Shown: positions 58,550 to 64,000 of the stretch, one piece after another
Layout of the letters: each line of letters begins with the position of its first letter
How positions within the stretch are numbered: position 1 is the stretch's first letter
Assembly: GCA_021810905.1 (NCBI GenBank)
Contig: JAJZQH010000005.1
Coordinates: forward strand, 62,001-126,000
Origin: a bacterium
Lineage (GTDB): Bacteria; UBA10199; 2-02-FULL-44-16; JAAZCA01
Length of the DNA stretch: 64,000 nucleotides
Direction of reading: 5' to 3'
Notes under the pieces: generated by a model
Databases searched by the model: none
The model's input: only the letters and a program-made list of their open reading frames with translations
Told to the model about the DNA's origin: nothing
Program-made: the position numbers and the translations under genes

Positions 58550-61055
58550 GGCTTTTTGGAGTATCTCCGCGTCTGAGATGCTCCAGGAACTTCAGACTAC
58601 AAAGGCGGGATTGACGGGCGATGAAGCCGGACGGCGGCTCGCGCGCTTCGGCGCCAATCTCCTCAAACCCCAAAAGCGGTCGGATGCGCTGACGCTCCTT
58701 CTTGCCCAATTCAAAAGTCCGCTCATCCTCATCCTTTTATTCGCAACGGGGTTGTCCTTTTTTCTACGCGATCCGGTCGACGCCTTCATCATTCTTTCCA
58801 TAGTACTGGTCAGCGGCCTGCTTGGATTCTGGCAGGAGCGCGGCGCTGCGAATGCCGTGGAGAAGCTGCTTTCAATCGTGAAGATCAAAGCCGCGGTGCT
58901 GCGCGACGGAAACACCACGGAAATTCCCGTCGAGGAGATTGTGCCGGGCGATATCGTTATTCTGAAGGCCGGCGATATCGTTCCCGGCGACGGTCTGATT
59001 CTGGAATCCAAAGATCTCTTTGTCGATGAAGCCATGCTTACGGGCGAAACTTTCCCGGTGGAAAAAACGGCGGCGCTGTTGCCAGCCCAGACCCCGCTGG
59101 GTCAGCGGACGAGCGCGCTTTGGATGGGAACCCATGTGGTGAGCGGTAACGCCACTGCACTTGTGGTGCGCACCGGCAAGGAGACCGAGTTCGGCAAGGT
59201 TTCCGAGCGGCTGAAACTCAGACCAGCGGAAACGGAATTTGAGCACGGCATCCGACGGTTCGGCTATTTCCTCATGGAAGTCACGCTTGTGCTGGTGGTA
59301 GCTATCTTCGCCGTCAACGTCTATTTGGCTCGTCCGGTCCTGGACTCATTTCTCTTTTCGTTGGCGCTCGCCGTGGGACTGACGCCGCAATTGTTGCCGG
59401 CGATTATCAGCATCAACCTTTCACATGGCGCCAAACGGATGGCTCAAGAGAGGGTCATCGTCAAACGGCTCGCTTCGATCGAAAACTTCGGCAGCATGAA
59501 CGTGATCTGCGCCGACAAAACGGGAACCCTGACTGAAGGCATCGTACACGTACAGTCCGCACTCGATGTGGATGGGGCTCCGAGCGATAACGTTCTTCTT
59601 CACGCGTATCTGAACGCTTTTTACGAAACAGGCTTTACGAACCCGATCGATGAGGCCATCCGCACCCATCGCCCGTTTGATCTGTCCGGCTACCGGAAGC
59701 AGGACGAAATTCCGTATGATTTTCTCCGGAAGCGATTGAGCATCCTTGTTGAGCATGAGGATGCGCATCTGTTGGTGACCAAGGGCGCGATGCTCAATGT
59801 GCTCGCCGTGTGCTCGTCGGTGGAAACCAAAGAGGGAACCGTCGTCGATATTGCGGGGATGCGGGATCGGATCCAGCGGCACTTTGAGGAATACAGCGGC
59901 AAGGGTTTTCGGACTCTCGGCGTTGCGTACAAAAAAATGGGATCGACGTCGCGCATCAGCAACGACGACGAAGGCGGCATGACGTTTCTGGGGTTCCTCG
60001 TTCTCTTCGATCCGCCAAAGCCTGGTATCATAGAGACGATTGCCCGTCTGAAAAAACTCGGCGTTGCGCTTAAGATCATCACGGGCGACAATCACCTGGT
60101 CGCCGCCAACTTGAGCCAGCAGCTGGGACTGCCGGATACCAGAATCCTCACGGGTCCGGACCTCGCTCAGTTGAGCGATAGCGCGCTGCTCCAGCGGGTT
60201 GTGGACGTGGATATCTTCGCCGAAATCGAACCTAATCAAAAAGAGCGCATTACTCTGGCCCTCCGAAAGGCCGGAAGCGTCGTCGGGTACATGGGCGACG
60301 GCATCAATGATATCTCGGCTCTTCATGCCGCGGATGTCGGCATTTCAGTGGATAGCGCGGTTGATATCGCCAAGGACGCAGCGGATATCGTCCTGCTCGA
60401 AAAGGACCTGAGCGTTTTGGTGCAGGGCGTGCGCGAAGGGAGGAGAACCTTTGCCAATACGCTCAAGTATGTATTCATGGCGACCAGCGCCAATTTCGGA
60501 AACATGTTCAGCATGGCCGGTCTGTCCCTCGTCCTGCCCTTTCTCCCGTTGCTGCCCAAACAGGTATTGCTTACTAATCTCATGACCGATTGCCCGGAGA
60601 TGACGATCGCCACCGATAACGTGGATAACGAAATGGTTGACTCTCCGCGGCGTTGGAACATCAAAGCGATTCGCAGGTTTATGATCACGTTCGGTATTTT
60701 GAGTTCGGTGTTCGACTATCTCACCTTCGGTCTGCTGCTGCTGGTACTTCATGCGACAGAGGTTCAATTCAGGACAGGCTGGTTTCTGGAATCCGTCGTC
60801 TCAGCGGCGCTCATCGTGCTTGTCATTCGCAGTAGGAAACCTTTCTTCATGAGCCGACCAGGGAAATATTTGTTGACGGCTACCCTTTCAGTCGTTGCCG
60901 CGACATTGCTGTTGCCGTTCACTCCGCTTGCCGCGCTTTTTGGGTTCGGAACATTGCCGATCTCGTATCTTCTACTCATCGGGGTAATTGTGGCATGCTA
61001 TATTATCTCCGCGGAGATGGCGAAGAAGGTCTTTTACAAGAGGGTGAAGATTTAG
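58533..61055 (+). CDS. magnesium-type P-ATPase (MgtA/MgtB-like)
   Basis: An 840-residue P-type ATPase, TTG start with GGGAG upstream. Actuator motif MLTGETFPVEK, phosphorylation site CADKTGTLTEG, nucleotide-domain motifs, and hinge MGDGINDISALHAADVGISV are all intact. Membrane segments: two before the actuator, two before DKTGT, and six at the C-terminus. NLMTDCPEMTIATDNVD and the short N-terminus match the MgtA/MgtB (P3B) group that imports Mg. Length is slightly below E. coli MgtA (898). No mgtA-type leader is evident. Confidence 0.93.
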   Translation: MNRPIEAFWSISASEMLQELQTTKAGLTGDEAGRRLARFGANLLKPQKRSDALTLLLAQFKSPLILILLFATGLSFFLRDPVDAFIILSIVLVSGLLGFWQERGAANAVEKLLSIVKIKAAVLRDGNTTEIPVEEIVPGDIVILKAGDIVPGDGLILESKDLFVDEAMLTGETFPVEKTAALLPAQTPLGQRTSALWMGTHVVSGNATALVVRTGKETEFGKVSERLKLRPAETEFEHGIRRFGYFLMEVTLVLVVAIFAVNVYLARPVLDSFLFSLALAVGLTPQLLPAIISINLSHGAKRMAQERVIVKRLASIENFGSMNVICADKTGTLTEGIVHVQSALDVDGAPSDNVLLHAYLNAFYETGFTNPIDEAIRTHRPFDLSGYRKQDEIPYDFLRKRLSILVEHEDAHLLVTKGAMLNVLAVCSSVETKEGTVVDIAGMRDRIQRHFEEYSGKGFRTLGVAYKKMGSTSRISNDDEGGMTFLGFLVLFDPPKPGIIETIARLKKLGVALKIITGDNHLVAANLSQQLGLPDTRILTGPDLAQLSDSALLQRVVDVDIFAEIEPNQKERITLALRKAGSVVGYMGDGINDISALHAADVGISVDSAVDIAKDAADIVLLEKDLSVLVQGVREGRRTFANTLKYVFMATSANFGNMFSMAGLSLVLPFLPLLPKQVLLTNLMTDCPEMTIATDNVDNEMVDSPRRWNIKAIRRFMITFGILSSVFDYLTFGLLLLVLHATEVQFRTGWFLESVVSAALIVLVIRSRKPFFMSRPGKYLLTATLSVVAATLLLPFTPLAALFGFGTLPISYLLLIGVIVACYIISAEMAKKVFYKRVKI

Positions 61056-61128
61056 GATTTCCGGAACTCCGGTGACACGGCATTATTGAGAATTGAAGTT
61101 ATAGTTCATTCGTGCAATAATACAAATT

Positions 61129-63177
61129 ATGCCATTTATTATTCGCTCTATCATTATATTACTTACTGCGGCGGTTATCTGCCTGTCCGTGCCAGCAGGC
61201 GCACAGCTGCCACCCTCATCTTTGAGCGAGATTCCTCTCAGCGATTCTGAATTCGCGGCGCGTCTCGATGAGCTGGCTTCACACTCAGGGGATGCGGCGG
61301 ATTATTTTCGTCTCAAGCTTGCCGAGGCCAGACTCAGGGAGGGTGATGAAAAGTCCGCGATGAAGTTTGCCGAAAGGGCAAACAGCAAGGCCTTGAGATT
61401 TTGGAAGAACGTGGTGACGGCGGAAGCATATCTTGCTGATGGACAACCGCGGAAAGTACTTTCGCTGCTGGCCACGTTGCCGCCACGCCCGCGCCCTGAA
61501 CTTTCATTTGGAGAAACGTTTTACGCCAATCTATATAAACGGGCTCTTCTGACCTTGAGAGAAGCGAAGCGATCGCTTGGTGAAAGCGCAGACTTTGAGT
61601 CGGCCGAACTCGCGGCCAATTTCCCGATGGATGCTTGCGCCGTCGGATACTCGCAGGATTTCTCCACAGAACAAAAAATAGTCAAATTGCATGCACTGGC
61701 CTTCGCGCGCCAATACGCGCTTATTCCTTCCGTCGTCACGCCGGATGAAATAATCTCAAGCAGCGTGTCGCACGAGCAGAAGTGCAAGGCGTTGTATGAT
61801 CTCGGCTATGGCATGCGCCAGAGCGAAGGCATGGCGGCCGCTGCGGTAGCTGCCTTCGAAGGTCTGCTCAGTGAGAAGTGCGATCGCAACCTTGAGGCGC
61901 GTGCGTTATATTGGATCGGCTCGTTGGGACCTGCCGCGCAAAAGGATGAAGAGGCGGATGGCGCCCTGGCACAGCTCGCCCATGAATTCAAAGGTCATCG
62001 GTTTCAGGACGACGGTTACTATCTCCTTTATAAGCGCGCCGAAAGGCGCGGCGATGCCGCGCTCGCTCAGAAGTATTTCAGCGAACTCATGAAGCTGCCC
62101 AAGGGCGACATGCGGGACAAACTCGCTTTTGAAATGGCCTTTCCCCATTACATGAGGAGGGATTTTGGAGGCGCGGCGGCTATCCTCGAACCACTCGTCG
62201 AGAGCGAGGCCGCCGATGAGACCTTTACGCAGGTGCTTTACTGGTATGCGCGTTCATTGGAACGAATGGGCGGCGGCAACAACAGTGAAAGGGCGAGGAA
62301 GGTGTATGAACGAATCGCAACCGATTATCCATACTCATTCTATGCGGCAATGGCCGCGGAGCGCGCGGGCATGCCGTTAAAGATTCCCGCACTGCCCGAG
62401 CTCAAGGGCAAAGCGCCTCCTCGCGACAACGGCTTGTTTGCGCTCGTCGACGGACTCAATCGCGGCGGTTTTCGCAATGCTGCGAAGCATATGATGGATC
62501 TGGCTATGAACCTGAATCCCGAATGGGAGACGTCGCACAAGGAGTTCATCACGCGCAAATACATCGAAACACAAAATTATCGCAAGGCGCTAGATATGGC
62601 CGCGCAGCATTTTGATTCGGGAGTCTATGGCCCTGTTGAGGCATTGTCCGATCCGATGTTTGCGGCATTTTTTCCGCTCGCATTTTCCGAGGCGGTGACC
62701 GCCGGATATAGCCTCACCGGTTTGCCGCGCGGTGCGATCGAAGGCGTCATGCGCGAGGAATCGCTCTTTCAGTGCAACGTGCGCTCGCATGCCGGCGCCA
62801 CGGGGCTTATGCAGCTAATGCCGGCAACCGCGGCGATGATGGCGTGCGGAAACGCCGGTGGAGCGAGCGCCGCAGATCTCACCAGCCCGGTCGACAACGT
62901 GCTTCTCGGCTCCGCGTATCTGGCGAGCATGCGAAGACAGTACAACGATCGAATGCCGCTGGCCATCATGGCCTACAACGCAGGCCCGGGCAACGTGAAC
63001 AAATTTCTGCGAACCCTGGGCAATCTCGACCTCGACGAATTCATCGAAAATATTCCGATCAGCGAGACTCGCGGTTATGTGAAGCGCGTCATGCGCAGCA
63101 TGCAGGTGTACGCTTCTATCTACGACGAGATGGAGCCCAGAAACGGCCAGCGCACGAAAGTGAGCAAAAGGCCTTAA
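61129..63177 (+). CDS. soluble lytic murein transglycosylase (Slt70-like)
   Basis: A 682-residue periplasmic protein with signal peptide (IIRSIIILLTAAVICLSVPA, cut near GAQ). Residues about 30-520 are helical superhelix repeats as in the Slt U-domain. The C-terminal GH23 catalytic domain has VMREESLFQ (catalytic Glu, near residue 545), GATGLMQLMPATA, and AIMAYNAGPGNV. It cleaves peptidoglycan to 1,6-anhydro-muropeptides. Length fits the family (about 640). It is monocistronic, with a terminator downstream. Confidence 0.95.
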   Translation: MPFIIRSIIILLTAAVICLSVPAGAQLPPSSLSEIPLSDSEFAARLDELASHSGDAADYFRLKLAEARLREGDEKSAMKFAERANSKALRFWKNVVTAEAYLADGQPRKVLSLLATLPPRPRPELSFGETFYANLYKRALLTLREAKRSLGESADFESAELAANFPMDACAVGYSQDFSTEQKIVKLHALAFARQYALIPSVVTPDEIISSSVSHEQKCKALYDLGYGMRQSEGMAAAAVAAFEGLLSEKCDRNLEARALYWIGSLGPAAQKDEEADGALAQLAHEFKGHRFQDDGYYLLYKRAERRGDAALAQKYFSELMKLPKGDMRDKLAFEMAFPHYMRRDFGGAAAILEPLVESEAADETFTQVLYWYARSLERMGGGNNSERARKVYERIATDYPYSFYAAMAAERAGMPLKIPALPELKGKAPPRDNGLFALVDGLNRGGFRNAAKHMMDLAMNLNPEWETSHKEFITRKYIETQNYRKALDMAAQHFDSGVYGPVEALSDPMFAAFFPLAFSEAVTAGYSLTGLPRGAIEGVMREESLFQCNVRSHAGATGLMQLMPATAAMMACGNAGGASAADLTSPVDNVLLGSAYLASMRRQYNDRMPLAIMAYNAGPGNVNKFLRTLGNLDLDEFIENIPISETRGYVKRVMRSMQVYASIYDEMEPRNGQRTKVSKRP

Positions 63178-63220
63178 GAAAGCCGTGGGCGTTTCTACGC
63201 ATGAGCCGCCCTGTGAAAGA

Positions 63221-63257
63221 AAACCTGCCTGCGTGTAGATGCAGACAGGTTTCTTAT
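63221..63257. terminator. rho-independent terminator between convergent genes
   Basis: AAACCTGCCTGC/GCAGACAGGTTT stem with a short T-rich tail, between the transglycosylase gene and the convergent surface-protein gene. Confidence 0.8.
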
Positions 63258-63291
63258 TGGTCAGCACTTACGGAACTCGAACACTCTGCTA

Positions 63292-64000
63292 TCAGAATGC
63301 AATATTCAACGTCGTATCCGCACTCGCCACAACCGTCACGTCAGCCTGTTGCGTCGAAAGATTGAATGTCGAACTCACCGCAGTATATGTACCGGCAGGG
63401 AGGGCCACAGAATAGCTGCCTCCGTTTACGACGTTGATCGAAGCGACTTCGATCATTTCGTTTGTGCCATTGATAGTGACGGCCTGCCTGAAGCTTATCG
63501 TGACGTACGTTTCGGCGTTACCGCCCGCTATCGTTACGCTCCCGACCACATTGCCATCGCTGGCGCTTTCCAGGGCAAAATCCTGGGTCGTTATGCCGCC
63601 GGCTGTCGTGGTGAGATTTACGACGAGCGGCGCAAACCCATCTTTTACGGCCACGACGTTATAATTGCCCACTGCTATGAATATGCTGTAGGCCCCGACA
63701 TCCGAAGTGAGCGTCGAAGCCTCGACCACAACCTGATCTTTCGCGTCCGCGGCAGATGGATTGAATGTCTGCGCGCTGACCATGGCGCCGCCTATCGCAC
63801 TTGCATCGGCGGCCTTTGTGACAGATCCCTTGATGATTGATGCCTCTACAGTATTGAGCACCTTGATCGTCGGCTTCAGGAGGTATTGCCCACTAGCTCC
63901 TGCCACGACTACGGATGCCGAAGCGTCGAAATCGAGTATGAGTTCGGTCGTGCCGTTTGCGCTGATGTCAAACCCATTGACTATCTTGACGCCGGTCTGC
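63292..64000 (-). CDS. C-terminal part of a DUF4382 plus carboxypeptidase-regulatory-like protein (runs off the window)
   Basis: The 3' end of a longer gene; the frame is open to the right edge with no start inside. The first residues visible (ELILDFDASASVVVAGAS, then GQYLLKPTIKVLN) match the end of a DUF4382 domain. It is followed by a carboxypeptidase-regulatory-like repeat (GSVTKAADASAIGGAMVSAQ ... GAYSIFIAVGNYNVVAVKDG) and a final strand-rich domain. DUF4382 proteins are usually exported lipoproteins. The window lacks the N-terminus, so export cannot be checked. Confidence 0.82.
   Translation of the reverse strand, partial: QTGVKIVNGFDISANGTTELILDFDASASVVVAGASGQYLLKPTIKVLNTVEASIIKGSVTKAADASAIGGAMVSAQTFNPSAADAKDQVVVEASTLTSDVGAYSIFIAVGNYNVVAVKDGFAPLVVNLTTTAGGITTQDFALESASDGNVVGSVTIAGGNAETYVTISFRQAVTINGTNEMIEVASINVVNGGSYSVALPAGTYTAVSSTFNLSTQQADVTVVASADTTLNIAF

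Overview
The window comes from a Gram-negative bacterium of moderately high GC: many lipoprotein signal peptides, outer-membrane barrels, a periplasmic lytic transglycosylase. Gene order (TIGR03960-type radical SAM gene next to rng; rplU-rpmA-obg-rsfS-gpmI) and the abundance of carboxypeptidase-regulatory-like and DUF4382-type surface proteins suggest a deltaproteobacterium in the old broad sense. I cannot place it more closely from sequence alone.

Region 1 (40-16189) is a Pel-type exopolysaccharide locus. A sensor kinase and a UDP-hexose 4-epimerase (PelX-like) run leftward. Facing right is a long, tightly coupled operon: a CheY-like receiver, a PelA-like glycoside hydrolase, a PelA-like deacetylase, a membrane-anchored TPR protein and a TPR plus outer-membrane barrel protein (together PelB-like), a second receiver, PelD (degenerate GGDEF with an RxxD I-site), PelE, a HEAT-repeat protein, the PelF glycosyltransferase and the PelG membrane protein. 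PelA and PelB are each split in two, no PelC is visible, and the two-component parts and the HEAT protein are additions to the classical pelABCDEFG set.

Region 2 (16272-38653) is housekeeping: a B12/radical SAM-DUF2344 protein, rng (preceded by a remarkable long hairpin leader), then a 7.7-kb stretch of accessory genes (FGE-like protein, Zn-ribbon protein, lipoprotein, cstA, pirin, HU), then rplU-rpmA-obg-rsfS-gpmI, two unrecognised genes, comF, suhB-like, a TPR gene and a TatD-radical SAM fusion. Arrays with a period near 7 bp, mostly arranged as inverted pairs and each built on its own heptamer word, occur at five places, two of them inside a reading frame.

Region 3 (38817-47833) is accessory: an orphan 584-aa protein, an outer-membrane barrel, tRNA-His with a possible att duplication, a DUF2127 membrane protein, a possible HpaA-like protein, a 2-hydroxyacid dehydrogenase, a relic joining pieces of a deacetylase and a methyltransferase, and a PaeR7I/XhoI-like type II restriction-modification pair.

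Region 4 (47986-64000) is dominated by exported proteins, many of them lipoproteins: histidine phosphatase, metallophosphoesterase, truncated C11-like peptidase, beta-lactamase-fold hydrolase and HExxH metalloprotease. It also has an alpha/beta hydrolase, an MgtA-type P-ATPase, a Slt-type lytic transglycosylase, and the 3' end of a DUF4382-type surface protein that leaves the window.
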